From Denitrobaculum sp965225735 (GTDB lineage: Bacteria > Pseudomonadota > Alphaproteobacteria > Kiloniellales > Kiloniellaceae), in NCBI GenBank assembly GCA_965225735.1, contig CBDDBN010000026.1, positions 310,001 to 374,000 of the forward strand: DNA of 64,000 nucleotides, in the 5' to 3' direction. The position numbers were made by a program, and so were the translations under genes. Each line of letters starts with the position of its first letter. Within the stretch, counting starts at the first letter, position 1. Positions 35,684 through 45,900 of this stretch are shown here, in pieces. Under the pieces are notes generated by a model that saw only the letters and a list, made by a program, of their open reading frames with translations, ran no database searches and had not been told where the DNA came from.

Positions 35684-35759
35684 AGCCAACTCAAGCTTGC
35701 CACCATCACAGCAAAAGTTCATAGTTTGTTCCCAGCCTTTGAAAGCACGGAACAGGACG

Positions 35760-38045
35760 ATGGCAGTGCCGTTGGAACGGCAGATTGAAGCCCTGAAGAG
35801 CGGATCGGAACCCGGCAGGGCGTCAGCCGCGGTGGCTGATTTCACTTTCAATCAGGAGCTCCCCGAGCCGCCGCCACGCCCCCTGCCACGGCGGGAGTTG
35901 CCGCAGCTTTATTATCTAACCCATTTCCAGGAAATGCTCGACTTCCTGCGTGAGAAGTACGCCCATGTGCTGGCGGAGGAGCACCGCGGTTTCATGGCGG
36001 ATTTCGAAGCGCTGGAGACTGAGGCGCAGTGTCTTTACGTGCGCCTGGTGAACCGCAAGGGCTCTGTCTTCGAGACAGCGAAGCTGCGCTATGCGGAGAT
36101 CCCGGCGCTTCAGGCGGCCATGAATGCGCTTAACGAAGCCGGTTTCGCGAGCCCTGTGGCCCAAGGCAGCTTCGATGCCCTGCTGGAAAGCCTCTCGAAG
36201 GATGCACTGATCGAACTCTTGGCGCCGCACCTGGAAACCGTGGGCGTCAAACGCAGTTGGCCGAAAGCCAGGGTTCTCGACCACGCAAAGGCGACCCTGA
36301 ATTTCGAAAGCTACAGCACTTCACCGGCGTTCGATCGATACGTTGTTCAGGCCCGCCGGAATGAGCTGGGATACCTGCTCTATCTCTATTTCGGGCGGAT
36401 CGAAGAAGGCCTGACCCGTTTCGCGCTTCGCGATCTCGGCGTGGTGCGCACACACAGCTTTAAGAACGACTACGAGGCACGCTTCGAAACCCAGGAAGAA
36501 GCCCTCGCCTGTTACTTTTACGCCAGCCGGCGCGAGGACCTCGCTGCCCTGGATGACGATGGCTGCCGCGCCTGGGCGAGCGACGCGCTGCACTGGCCGG
36601 AAGCGGCAGGCGACAAGTCGGAGGACCTGCGCGACAAGCTGCTGACCGAACTGGGCAGCCGCCTGGAGAAAGCCGATGACGTGGAGGCTGCGCTGAAGGT
36701 CTACGGCCTTGGCAACTCCGCTCTCTGCAATGAACGGCTGGTTCGCCTGCGCTATGCCCGCGGCGAGCGCGAGGTGGTGCGCGAAAAGCTGGAGGCCATG
36801 ATGGCGCAGCCGGCCAGCGATATGGAAGCGCTCTTCGCTCAGGATTTCTACGCCCGCAAGTTCAAGGGTAAACGCACAAGCCTGCTGACAGACCGCCTGC
36901 GCGCGGGCAAGACCATCGGCATCGACGAATCCTTCCGCAATGCGCCGGAACGCGGCGCGGCGGATTACTACCGCCGTCAGGGCTTCGAGGCGGTGCAGAG
37001 CGAGAACGGCCTCTGGCGCGCGCTTTTCGGCATGCTGTTCTGGGACGAAATCTATTGCGATCAAAACGCCGCCATCCACAACGCCTTCGAGCGCCTGCCG
37101 GAGAGCCTGAAGTCGGGCGGTTTCTACGACGCCTTTCAGGACCGCATCGAACGGAAACTCGAAGCCCTGGCCGATCCTTCCACAACAATCCAGAAGCTGC
37201 TCGGTACCCTCTCCGCCCGCTACGGCACGCCCAACGGTATCTTCCTCTGGCGGCCCGCTGTCGGGGACTGGCTCGATCCCTTCGTTAAGCTGGCGCCGCC
37301 GGAAGCCACCGCCAAGGTACTACGCGCCATGTGCAAGAGCTATGTGACCCGCAAGGACGGCTTCCCCGATCTCATGCTCTGGAACGATGCGCAACTGCGT
37401 TTCGTCGAGATTAAAACCGCCGGCGATCAGATCCGCCGCAATCAACTGATGCAACTCGACCTGCTGACCAAGAGCGGCTTCGAAGTGGAAGTCAACCGGG
37501 TGGACTGGATCGTCGACCCGGAACAGGTCTACGTGGTGGTCGATGTGGAAACTACGGGCGGCCGGGCCGCACGCCACCGGGTGACGGAAATCGGCGCGGT
37601 CAAGGTCCAGCACGGCCAGGTCATCGATCGCTGGCAAAGCCTGATCAATCCGCAGCAGTTGATTCCGGGCAACATCACCCGTCTGACCGGAATCACCAAC
37701 GCGATGGTCGCCGGCGCCCCGGTCTTTGCCGAGATCGCGGACGCGTTTCAGGACTTTATGGGCGAAGCCATCTTCGTGGCCCACAACGTGCGCTTCGACT
37801 ACGGCTTCATTTCGGAGGAGTTCCGGCGGCTGGACCGCCGCTTCCGGCATCCGCAGCTCTGCACCTGCGCTTCCATGCGCACGCTGTATCCGGGCTACAA
37901 GTCTTACAGTCTGGGCAATCTCTGCCGCGCCTTTAACATCGCGCTGGAAAGTCACCACCGCGCGCTCTGCGACGCAGAGGCCGCAGCAGAGCTACTTCAC
38001 CTGGTCAACGCGCGGCGCACGGAACAGGCCTCAGCGGTCGGGTGA
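35760..38045 (+). CDS. VRR-NUC (FAN1-like) nuclease fused to a DEDDh 3'-5' exonuclease
   Basis: A 761-residue protein from ATG 35760 (AGGA ribosome site). Residues 1-530 are a FAN1-like helical region (QLYYLTHFQEMLDFLREKYAHV, then a SAP-like ALIELLAPHLETVGVKRSWPKARVL). The VRR-NUC nuclease (PF08774) has its PD-ExK residues in FPDLMLW and RFVEIKTAGDQIRRNQ near 535-551. A DEDDh exonuclease (PF00929) follows: VVVDVETTGG near 594, FVAHNVRFDYGF near 673 and HHRALCDAEAA near 732. FAN1-type enzymes unhook DNA crosslinks. The C-terminal exonuclease resembles the DNA polymerase III epsilon subunit. The last 15 bp overlap the convergent membrane gene. Confidence 0.85.
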   Translation: MAVPLERQIEALKSGSEPGRASAAVADFTFNQELPEPPPRPLPRRELPQLYYLTHFQEMLDFLREKYAHVLAEEHRGFMADFEALETEAQCLYVRLVNRKGSVFETAKLRYAEIPALQAAMNALNEAGFASPVAQGSFDALLESLSKDALIELLAPHLETVGVKRSWPKARVLDHAKATLNFESYSTSPAFDRYVVQARRNELGYLLYLYFGRIEEGLTRFALRDLGVVRTHSFKNDYEARFETQEEALACYFYASRREDLAALDDDGCRAWASDALHWPEAAGDKSEDLRDKLLTELGSRLEKADDVEAALKVYGLGNSALCNERLVRLRYARGEREVVREKLEAMMAQPASDMEALFAQDFYARKFKGKRTSLLTDRLRAGKTIGIDESFRNAPERGAADYYRRQGFEAVQSENGLWRALFGMLFWDEIYCDQNAAIHNAFERLPESLKSGGFYDAFQDRIERKLEALADPSTTIQKLLGTLSARYGTPNGIFLWRPAVGDWLDPFVKLAPPEATAKVLRAMCKSYVTRKDGFPDLMLWNDAQLRFVEIKTAGDQIRRNQLMQLDLLTKSGFEVEVNRVDWIVDPEQVYVVVDVETTGGRAARHRVTEIGAVKVQHGQVIDRWQSLINPQQLIPGNITRLTGITNAMVAGAPVFAEIADAFQDFMGEAIFVAHNVRFDYGFISEEFRRLDRRFRHPQLCTCASMRTLYPGYKSYSLGNLCRAFNIALESHHRALCDAEAAAELLHLVNARRTEQASAVG

Positions 38046-39716
38046 CGGCGGCGGCGGTTCGATATCGCCCGGTAAGGCCGTTTTGCGCCGCTCAAACCAG
38101 ATGCCGCTCTCGTGCTTCGCCATCCGCATGTAGTTACGATTCAGATAGGCCACGATTTCGGGGCGCAGGCGGAAGAGTTTCGTGTCGTTCCGGTCCACCA
38201 GAACATAAGGCACTTCTTTTTCGTCCAAGGTCGCCAGGATGTCCCGGGTCTGCGAAGGCAGGTAGAATTCCCAGGCGGAACCCGCCGTTTCATGGGCCGA
38301 CTTACGGTCTGTGAACTTGTAGACCAGGGCGCTGCCGAAGGAATAGATCGGGCCGGGCCGGGCCTCCGGCATGGTCAGGAATCGCGTCCCCTCCCAGAGG
38401 CGTTTGTAGTCCTCGCTCACATCCCAATGATACTCGCGAACCCCATCCCGCATCATCTGGAACCCGATCAGCATGGGACGGGCCTTTTTCAGCAGCGGGT
38501 TCGTCAGCGACGCCGTGACCGGAATGGCGATCAGCGCCGCAGCCAGCATGGCAGGCAGGACCGGATGGCTATACCAGCTCCGGCGTGCTGCCGCTCCGAA
38601 GTCGACGAAGCGGGCGAGATAGCTCGCGACCGTGTCGATCCCGAAGACCGCAAGCAGCCCAAAAGGCGTAAAGAGCAGGAGCATGTGATACTCCCACCAG
38701 GAAAAGCGCTGAATGATGAACAAGCCGCCGGCAACCAGGAACCAGGCCAGCATCATGGCCACGAAGGGGCCGTTCTTCCCCCGCCCGGCGCGCGCGAGCC
38801 ATGTTACGGCCGCCACGCAGGCAAACAGCAGCCAGGGCAGTGTGTTCTCGGCGAAAAAGGCCGTCGAACTCAGCAGACGCGTCCGCGACGCCGGCGGTGA
38901 AGTGGTCAGGGCTTCCGGCGGATAGGTAAAGGCCGTCCAAAGCATTTCCTGCAAAGTGCCTTCCCGCCAGAACCAGAAGACAACCGCCGCCAACGGCAGC
39001 GCGACGCCGATGGCGGTCGGCAGCGCCCCCTGCAGCACAAGGCCGGGCAGACCGATCTGACGCGCGCGCAGCAGATAGACCGCCGCGACCAGCCAGAAAA
39101 CCACCGCGATCGGCGCAAGCAGGAGCTTAAAGACGGTGGCGAAGCCGGCGCAGAGGCCACCGATAAAGAACAGCATCGCGACCTTCGCCGGCGCCGGGCC
39201 CTCGCGCGTGACCTCGATGGCGCGAACGGCGCAAAAGGCCGTCAGGAGCAGCGGGAAGGCCACCATCATTTCCAGCTGCGTCAACTCGTATTCACTGGAG
39301 GTCGCGTAATAGATGCCGACCGTCGCGGCGGGCGCAACGGCGGAAAGCCAGGGCATCTGCAGGCAGGGGCGCAGGATGATCATCATCACGGCTGAAAACG
39401 CCAGCATCCAGATCAGCTCGAGTAGATGTATCCCCTGCTCGGTGAAGCCGAAAAGACGGCCCGCGAAGAGATAGAAGTAGTACAGCCCCGGCTGCTTGTT
39501 GTCCCAATACTCAAGGTAAAGCCGCGCGCCGCGGTCCATTTCCTGAGCGCCATAAAAGAACACAGCCTGGTCCGCGCCGAAGGGGTAGTAGAGATTTACC
39601 AGTCCCAGCGCGAGCACTACCAGCAGCCCCGCGCCATACCAGCCTGCTTCCGAAACCAGACGCAGGCTCTTCGGCTGGCTTGCCGTTTCCGTCACGTTTT
39701 GAGATGCCTGTTCCAT
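38031..39716 (-). CDS. GT39/ArnT-like membrane glycosyltransferase
   Basis: About 561 residues from ATG 39716. Ten or more membrane helices follow a soluble N-terminus. The first periplasmic loop has YPFGADQAVFFYGAQEMDRG with the aspartate expected of GT-C enzymes, and YLEYWDNKQPGLYYFYLFAGRLFG. The C-terminal periplasmic part contains RDILATLDEKEVPYVLVDRND. The family transfers sugars from polyprenyl phosphate carriers; neither acceptor nor sugar is predictable. Convergent with the fusion nuclease and overlapping its 3' end by 15 bp. Confidence 0.78.
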   Translation of the reverse strand: MEQASQNVTETASQPKSLRLVSEAGWYGAGLLVVLALGLVNLYYPFGADQAVFFYGAQEMDRGARLYLEYWDNKQPGLYYFYLFAGRLFGFTEQGIHLLELIWMLAFSAVMMIILRPCLQMPWLSAVAPAATVGIYYATSSEYELTQLEMMVAFPLLLTAFCAVRAIEVTREGPAPAKVAMLFFIGGLCAGFATVFKLLLAPIAVVFWLVAAVYLLRARQIGLPGLVLQGALPTAIGVALPLAAVVFWFWREGTLQEMLWTAFTYPPEALTTSPPASRTRLLSSTAFFAENTLPWLLFACVAAVTWLARAGRGKNGPFVAMMLAWFLVAGGLFIIQRFSWWEYHMLLLFTPFGLLAVFGIDTVASYLARFVDFGAAARRSWYSHPVLPAMLAAALIAIPVTASLTNPLLKKARPMLIGFQMMRDGVREYHWDVSEDYKRLWEGTRFLTMPEARPGPIYSFGSALVYKFTDRKSAHETAGSAWEFYLPSQTRDILATLDEKEVPYVLVDRNDTKLFRLRPEIVAYLNRNYMRMAKHESGIWFERRKTALPGDIEPPPPSPDR

Positions 39717-39925
39717 GTGCGGTGTTTGGACCTTCAATCAATTCGAATATCGTCGGCGCTTACCGGAGAAACAGCGACCAAAGAAAAAAACGATGGGCGA
39801 CAAAAGTCAGCCCAGTTAAAAAAGCTTTCGGCCTGCATTATCCGGCCGCTTGCGCAAAAAAATGGTAAATGAATTCTCTAGATGGGTAGAAACCCACGCC
39901 TTGTTCCCCTATCTCGTCACGTCTC

Positions 39926-40912
39926 CTACTCTTGGTTTTCGGCTAATGGTGGCAGCCCACGCTCTTTGCGCGGGGTCCGGCCGAAGAAATCGCGATAGCA
40001 CTTCGAAAAGTGTGAGGCGGAAACGAAGCCACAGGCCAGCGCTACATCGATGACCGACATATTGGTCTGAAGCAAGAGAAGCCGGGATTTGTTCAGGCGC
40101 AGCTCCAGGTAATGCCGGGCCGGCGAGCGGTTCAGATACTTGCGGAACAGGCGCTCGAGCTGCCGGGTGGAGAGTCCCGCCTCCCGCGCCAGTCCGGTCC
40201 GGCTCAGCGGTTCTTCCAGGTTCTGCTCCATCAGGGCAATCACCGCCAGCAGCTTGGGATGGCGCACCCCCAGTCGCGCCGGCAACGACATGCGCTGATG
40301 ATCGTGATGGTCGCGAATCCGCTCGTGGGTGAAGACGTCAGCGACCTGGACCGCCAGTTCGTAGCCGTGCTGGCGGGTAATGACGTTCAGCATCATATCC
40401 AGCGCCGCGGTGCCCCCCGAACAGGTAAAGCGGTTGCGGTCGATCTCGAAGAGCTCGGTGCTGACCTCGATCTCTGGGAACTCTTCGATGAACCCGGCCA
40501 GGTTCTCCCAATGGATCGTGCAGCGGTAATCGTTTAACAGCCCCGCCTGCGCCAGAATCCGCGTTCCCGTACAGAGCGCTCCGATATCCGCGCCCTTGCG
40601 TTCCATCCGCCGTAGCCAGGCATCCAAGGGTTTGCTGGTAAAGCTGTAGACCTCGACGCCGCTGCAGACCATGACAGTGTTGAGGCTACTGGCCTCCTCC
40701 AGTGTCGCCGTTGGGCGGAATTCGATCCCGCAGGACGCCATGACCGGCTCACCGTCCACCGTCACCAACCGCCAGTCGTAAAGCTGCCGCCCGCTCTGCC
40801 GGTTGGCCATCCGCATGGGTTCGACGGCCGAGGTCAGGGCGATCATCGAAAATCCTGGAACCAGGACGATGGCCGTCGTCAGAGGCAGTTCACGGGGCAC
40901 GTTGCCGAACAT
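39926..40912 (-). CDS. GlxA-family AraC-type regulator (SouR/GbdR/CdhR-like)
   Basis: A 328-residue protein with a DJ-1/PfpI-like ligand domain (~10-180, GTAALDMMLNVITRQHG near its end) and a C-terminal AraC helix-turn-helix with LARLEAG-type spacing (GLAREAGLSTRQLERLFRKY and VALACGFVSASHFSKCYR). Proteins of this type (GbdR, SouR, CdhR, ArgR of Pseudomonas) regulate glycine betaine, sarcosine and carnitine catabolism. It is divergent from soxBDAG, so sarcosine or dimethylglycine control of the sox operon is the obvious hypothesis. Confidence 0.9.
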   Translation of the reverse strand: MFGNVPRELPLTTAIVLVPGFSMIALTSAVEPMRMANRQSGRQLYDWRLVTVDGEPVMASCGIEFRPTATLEEASSLNTVMVCSGVEVYSFTSKPLDAWLRRMERKGADIGALCTGTRILAQAGLLNDYRCTIHWENLAGFIEEFPEIEVSTELFEIDRNRFTCSGGTAALDMMLNVITRQHGYELAVQVADVFTHERIRDHHDHQRMSLPARLGVRHPKLLAVIALMEQNLEEPLSRTGLAREAGLSTRQLERLFRKYLNRSPARHYLELRLNKSRLLLLQTNMSVIDVALACGFVSASHFSKCYRDFFGRTPRKERGLPPLAENQE

Positions 40913-41223
40913 AAGGCGCTCAAAAGTAAACTCAATTCCGGGATTGGCTCCGCCAATAGGCTTGGCAATAACCGATCAACTCTGGCACAAATCGCCTATT
41001 GTCGCGAACAGAAAACTATCTGGCGGGAACCACAAAGATGGGCGCCCCCGCTTCGAGTGGTCTGTCCAGGGATGCCGCGTGCTATCCGGCGCCGTCAAAC
41101 CGGCGGAAAACGGCGCAGACCGACCAAAAGTGAACGCGAAGGCGGCCGCAGATCTGCGGCCGGTTTTCGTGCGTAGTGATAAGTTGGGCCCTTGAGGCCC
41201 GGCCACAGGGGACGAGAACAGTC
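40913..41223. promoter_or_regulatory. divergent control region of the GlxA regulator and soxB, with a 20-bp palindrome
   Basis: 311 bases without a gene. At 41143-41162 the perfect palindrome CGGCCGCAGA/TCTGCGGCCG is followed by GTTTTCG, lying 61 bases before soxB. Read as RNA, it would be a short stem-loop in the soxB leader. It might also be a regulator site. AraC-type operators expected for SouR-like regulators cannot be placed by eye. Confidence 0.45.
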
Positions 41224-42477
41224 ATGAAGTCGCGCTACTCGATCTTCAGCTTGATGCGTAACGCCTTAAGCTATCACGAGAAATGGCCAGAAGCCTGGCG
41301 CAGTCCGGAGCCGAAATCCTCCTACGACGTGGTGATCGTCGGTGGCGGCGGCCACGGCCTGGCGACAGCCTATTACCTGGCCAAACTCCATGGCATCCGC
41401 AATGTGGCCGTGATCGAGCGCGGCTGGCTGGGTGGCGGCAATACCGGCCGCAATACCACCATCGTGCGCTCCAACTACCTCTGGGACGAAAGTGCGGCGC
41501 TCTACGAGCACGCCCTGAAGCTCTGGGAAGGCCTCAGCCAGGACCTGAACTACAACGTGATGTTCAGCCAGCGCGGGGTCCTGAATCTGGCCCACAACCA
41601 GCATGACCTGCGCGAACTCTCGCGCCGGATCAACGCCAACCGCCTGAACGGCGTCGATTCCGAGTTCCTCACGCCGCAGCAGATCAAGGACATGGTGCCG
41701 CTGATCGATCTGCGCGGGAACGGCCGTTATCCGGTTCTGGGCGCCTCGGTCCAGCGGCGCGGCGGCACGGCGCGTCATGACGCGGTGGCCTGGGGTTACG
41801 CCCGCCGGGCCGACGAGCACGGCGTCGACATCATCCAGGAATGCCCGGTCAACGGCTTCGAAATCGAGAACGGCCGGGTCACCGGTGTGCAGACCGCCAA
41901 GGGCCTGATTAAGGCCAAAAAGGTCGGCGTCGTGGTCGCCGGTCATGCGTCGGTGGTGGCCGATATGGCCGGCATCCGCCTGCCACTGGTCTCCCACCCG
42001 CTACAGGCTCTGGTCTCCGAGCCGGTCAAGCCGGCCATCGACACAGTCATCATGTCCGGCGCCATCCACGCCTACATCAGCCAGTCCGACAAGGGCGAGT
42101 TCGTTATCGGCGCCGGTGTCGACAAGTACGTGGGATACGGCCAGCGCGGCAGCCTTCCGGTCACCGAAGAGACCCTGGCGGCGGTCTGCGAACTCTTCCC
42201 CAGCCTGCGGCGCATGCGCATGATGCGTCAGTGGGGCGGGATCGTGGACACTTGCCCGGACGCCAGCCCGATCATCTCAAAAACCCCGGTCGAGGGCTTC
42301 TTCATCAACTGCGGCTGGGGCACCGGCGGCTTCAAGGCTACGCCCGGCTCCGGCTGGACTTTCGCCGACACCATAGCCAACGACCGCCCCCACCCGCTCA
42401 ACGAAGCCTTCTCGCTGGAGCGTTTCAGCAGCGGCTATCTGGTCGACGAACACGGCGCTGCCGCGGTCGCGCACTAA
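41224..42477 (+). CDS. soxB: sarcosine oxidase subunit beta
   Basis: A 417-residue flavoprotein (DAO superfamily, PF01266). Subunit beta holds FAD and covalent FMN in the heterotetrameric enzyme, which oxidises sarcosine to glycine and feeds the methyl carbon to THF. The GxGxxG motif is VVIVGGGGHGLATAYYLA near residue 40, followed by RGWLGGGNTGRNTTIVRSNYL and, near the C-terminus, NCGWGTGGFKATPGSG. It starts at ATG 41224 and is followed by soxD 12 bp downstream. Divergent from a GlxA-type regulator. Confidence 0.96.
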   Translation: MKSRYSIFSLMRNALSYHEKWPEAWRSPEPKSSYDVVIVGGGGHGLATAYYLAKLHGIRNVAVIERGWLGGGNTGRNTTIVRSNYLWDESAALYEHALKLWEGLSQDLNYNVMFSQRGVLNLAHNQHDLRELSRRINANRLNGVDSEFLTPQQIKDMVPLIDLRGNGRYPVLGASVQRRGGTARHDAVAWGYARRADEHGVDIIQECPVNGFEIENGRVTGVQTAKGLIKAKKVGVVVAGHASVVADMAGIRLPLVSHPLQALVSEPVKPAIDTVIMSGAIHAYISQSDKGEFVIGAGVDKYVGYGQRGSLPVTEETLAAVCELFPSLRRMRMMRQWGGIVDTCPDASPIISKTPVEGFFINCGWGTGGFKATPGSGWTFADTIANDRPHPLNEAFSLERFSSGYLVDEHGAAAVAH

Positions 42478-42489
42478 GGAGGACGCAAT

Positions 42490-42783
42490 ATGCTTGAGAT
42501 TAACTGCCCCTATTGCGGTCCCCGTTTCGAGACTGAGTTCTCCTACGGCGGCGAAGCGCACATCGCCCGGCCGACCGACGGCGACTCCCTGACCGACGAA
42601 CAGTGGGCCGAATACGTCTTCATGAACAGCAACACCAAGGGCGTGTTCCTGGAGCGCTGGGTTCACACCAGCGGCTGCCGGCGCTGGTTCAACGTCGCGC
42701 GCGACACGGTCTCTTACAAGATTCTCGCAGTCTACGAGCAGGGGACCCAGCCGCCCAAGCTCGAGCTGCGTAAAGACGTTTGA
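42490..42783 (+). CDS. soxD: sarcosine oxidase subunit delta
   Basis: A 97-residue zinc-binding subunit of the heterotetrameric sarcosine oxidase. The CPYCG start and HTSGC (VHTSGCRRWFNV) supply the Cys/Cys/His/Cys zinc ligands, and DEQWAEYVFMNSNTKG is highly conserved. GGAGG ribosome site 12 bp upstream. The 124-bp gap after it, before soxA, is unusually long for this operon and holds two hairpins. Confidence 0.95.
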   Translation: MLEINCPYCGPRFETEFSYGGEAHIARPTDGDSLTDEQWAEYVFMNSNTKGVFLERWVHTSGCRRWFNVARDTVSYKILAVYEQGTQPPKLELRKDV

Positions 42784-42790
42784 GTGCGAT

Positions 42791-42817
42791 CGTTCTTGAT
42801 TGGAGCAATCAAGAACG
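42791..42817. repeat. 12-bp perfect hairpin after soxD
   Basis: CGTTCTTGATTG at 42791-42802, loop GAG, CAATCAAGAACG at 42806-42817. Flanking GCGAT and ATCGC can pair further with a three-base bulge. It starts 7 bases after the soxD stop and lacks a T-run. It could stabilise the soxBD transcript 3' end or limit read-through into soxA. Confidence 0.6.
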
Positions 42818-42845
42818 TGAATCGCCCTCTAAATTGATTGTTAAC

Positions 42846-42891
42846 TAGAGCCTGATCGTCTCATCCGAAGAAATGAGACGATCAGGCTCTA
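42846..42891. repeat. 19-bp perfect inverted repeat between soxD and soxA
   Basis: TAGAGCCTGATCGTCTCAT at 42846-42864 and its exact reverse complement at 42873-42891 enclose the 8-base loop CCGAAGAA. The arms begin like the AGAGC-TGATC palindromes I remember as dispersed intergenic repeats in alphaproteobacteria, so this may be one such element inserted in the operon. It ends 16 bases before the soxA start and could control soxA translation. No second copy is in the window. Confidence 0.65.
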
Positions 42892-42907
42892 AACGGAAGC
42901 AACGAAG

Positions 42908-45900
42908 ATGCCCGCACGTTTTCGCCTGTCCGAAGGTGGACGGATCGACCGCTCGAAACCGATCTCTTTCCGTTTCAACGGCAAAGTCTATCAGGGCTTC
43001 GAGGGCGACACCCTCGCCTCTGCCCTGCTCGCCAACGGTGTCCATCTGGTCGGCCGCAGCTTCAAGTACCACCGCCCGCGCGGCATCATGTCCGCCGGTG
43101 CCGAAGAGGCCAACGCGCTGATCCAGGTCGGCGAAGGCGCGCGCACGGACCCGAACCTGCGCGCCACCCAGATCGAGCTGGTCGACGGTCTTGTCGCTTC
43201 CTCACAGAACTGCTGGCCGAGTGTCGAGTTCGACGTCAGCATCGTGAACAACCTGGCCTCGCGCCTGATCCCCTCGGGCTTCTACTACAAGACCTTCATG
43301 TGGCCGTCCTCCTTCTGGATGACCTACGAGCATGCGATCCGCAAGGCCGCCGGCCTGGGCAAGGCACCGGAAGGTCCCGACCCCGACAACTACGACAAGA
43401 CCTTTGCGCATTGCGACGTGCTGGTGGTTGGCGGCGGCCCCACCGGGCTTGCGGCCGCCCTCTCCGCCGGGCGTAGCGGCGCACGCGTCATCCTGGCGGA
43501 ACAGGACAACGCCCTGGGCGGCAACCTGCTCAGCGAAAACGGCGCCGAGATCGAGGGACAGCCGGCCCTCGAATGGGTCGAGACCGCCCGCGCCGAGCTG
43601 GAGGGCCTGGAGAACGTCCGGGTCCTGACCCGCACCCAGTGCTACGGCTACTTCGATCACAACTTCTTCGGCCTGATGGAGAACCTCACGGATCACCTGA
43701 AGGACAAGCCGAAGAACCTGCCCCGCCACCGGCTCTGGAAACTGCGTGCCAAGCGCGTCGTGCTTGCGACCGGCGCCATCGAGCGCCCCCTGGTTTTCTC
43801 CGACAACGACCGGCCCGGTATCATGCTGGCCAGCGCCTGCCGCACCTACGTCAATCGCTTCGGTGTGAAACCGGGCAAGAAGGCCGTGGTTTTCACCAAC
43901 AACGACGGCGCCTATGCGGCGGCTATCGATCTGCACAAAGCCGGTATCCAGATTGCCGCCATCGTCGATCTGCGCAGCGATCCGGAGGGACCGCTGACCG
44001 AACAGGCCCGCGAGGCTGGCCTGCCGATCATGGGCAATCACGCGATTATCGCAACTGCGGGCGACAAGCGGGTCAAGGCGGTACAGGTCGCGCCGCTACG
44101 CGAGGACGGCGAAAGGGTTTATGGCGGCGGCGAACGGATCGAATGCGATTTCGTGGCCGTCTCAGGCGGCTGGAATCCCACCGTCCATCTGCACAGCCAG
44201 TCGCGCGGCAAGATCCTTTTCGACGACAACTACGCCTGCTTCGTTCCCGGAGAAACGGCCCAGGAGTCCGCAACCGCCGGCGCCTGCTCCGGTAGTTTCG
44301 GTCTGGGCACCTGTCTGAGTCAGGGTCACGACACGGGGCTTGCGGCTGCCGCCGAGGCCGGCTTCAAGGCCAAAGGCCGCAAAAAGGCCGCGCCGAAGGC
44401 CGAGAACAGCGACTTCCTGCCAGCCCGCTGGATGTGGCTGGTGCCCGGCGACAAGCCCCTAGGCCACGGCGGCAAGCATTTCGTCGACGCGCAGAACGAC
44501 GTGACGGCGGCCGACTTGCATCTGGCCCTGCGCGAAGGCTACCGCTCGATCGAGCACGTCAAGCGCTACACCACCACCGGCATGGGTACGGACCAGGGCA
44601 AGACCAGTAACGTCAATGCCATCGGCATCGTCGCCGGCCACTTCGGCTGTCCGATCCCCGATGTTGGCGTCACCACCTTCCGTCCGCCCTACACGCCGGT
44701 CACTTTCGGCGTCTTCGCCGGGCGCGATGTGGGCGATCTGCTCGATCCGGTCCGCAAGACGCCGATGCACGCGCTGCACGAGAATGCCGGCGCCGCCTTC
44801 GAGGACGTCGGCCAGTGGAAGCGCCCATGGTACTTTCCGCTCGCGGGCGAGGACATGCATGCGGCGGTCAATCGCGAGGTCAAGGCCTGCCGCGACTCCC
44901 TCGGCGTGATGGACGCCTCGACCCTGGGCAAGATCGACATCCAGGGTAAGGACGCCGCTGAGTTCCTGAACCGGGTCTACACCAACGCTTGGCTCAAACT
45001 GAAGGTCGGCGCCTGCCGCTACGGCCTGATGCTGGGCGAGGACGGGATGGTAATGGACGACGGCGTAACCAGCCGCCTCGGCGAGAACCACTTTCTCATG
45101 ACCACGACCACTGGCAACGCCGCCTCGGTCATGGCCCATCTGGAAGAGTTCCTGCAGACCGAATGGCCGGAGCTCGAAGTCTTCCTGACCTCGGTCACGG
45201 AGCAGTTCGCGACGGTCTCGATCGCCGGCCCCAACGCCCGAAACCTGCTGGCGGAACTGACCAGCGACATCGACCTCTCGGCGGAAGCCTTCCCCTTCAT
45301 GACCTTGCGCGAAGGGACGGTCGCCGGCATCCCGGCTCGGGTCTTCCGGATCTCCTTCACCGGCGATCTCTCCTACGAGATCAACGTACCGGCGAGCTAC
45401 GGCGCGGCGCTCTGGCAGACGGTCATGACCGCCGGCGAGAAATACGGCATCACACCCTACGGCACCGAGGCCATGCACGTGCTGCGCGCCGAAAAGGGCT
45501 TCATCATCGTCGGCCAGGAAACCGACGGCTCGGTCACGCCCTTCGACCTGGGCATGGACTGGATCGTGTCCAAGAAAAAGGACTTCATCGGCCGGCGTTC
45601 GCTCTATCGCTCTGACATGTCCAAGGACGACCGCAAACAGCTCGTCGGTCTGCTGACGGATGTGCCGGAGACGGTGCTGCCGGAAGGCGCGCAACTGGTG
45701 GAGAAGGTCGAGGATCAGCCGCCCATGAAGATGCTCGGCCATGTAACCTCCAGCTATCACAGCCCGAACGTCGGGCGCTCCATCGCCATGGCCCTGATCA
45801 AGGGCGGCCGGGCGCGCATGGGCAGCAAACTCTACGCCCCGCTGGCCGACGGCAAGGTCATCACCTGCACCGTCACCGACGTGGTTTTCTATGACAAGGA

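Noticed and set aside
44459..45760. 433-residue minus-strand frame over soxA
   Set aside because: Antisense to the conserved aminomethyltransferase domain; no motif or start signal.
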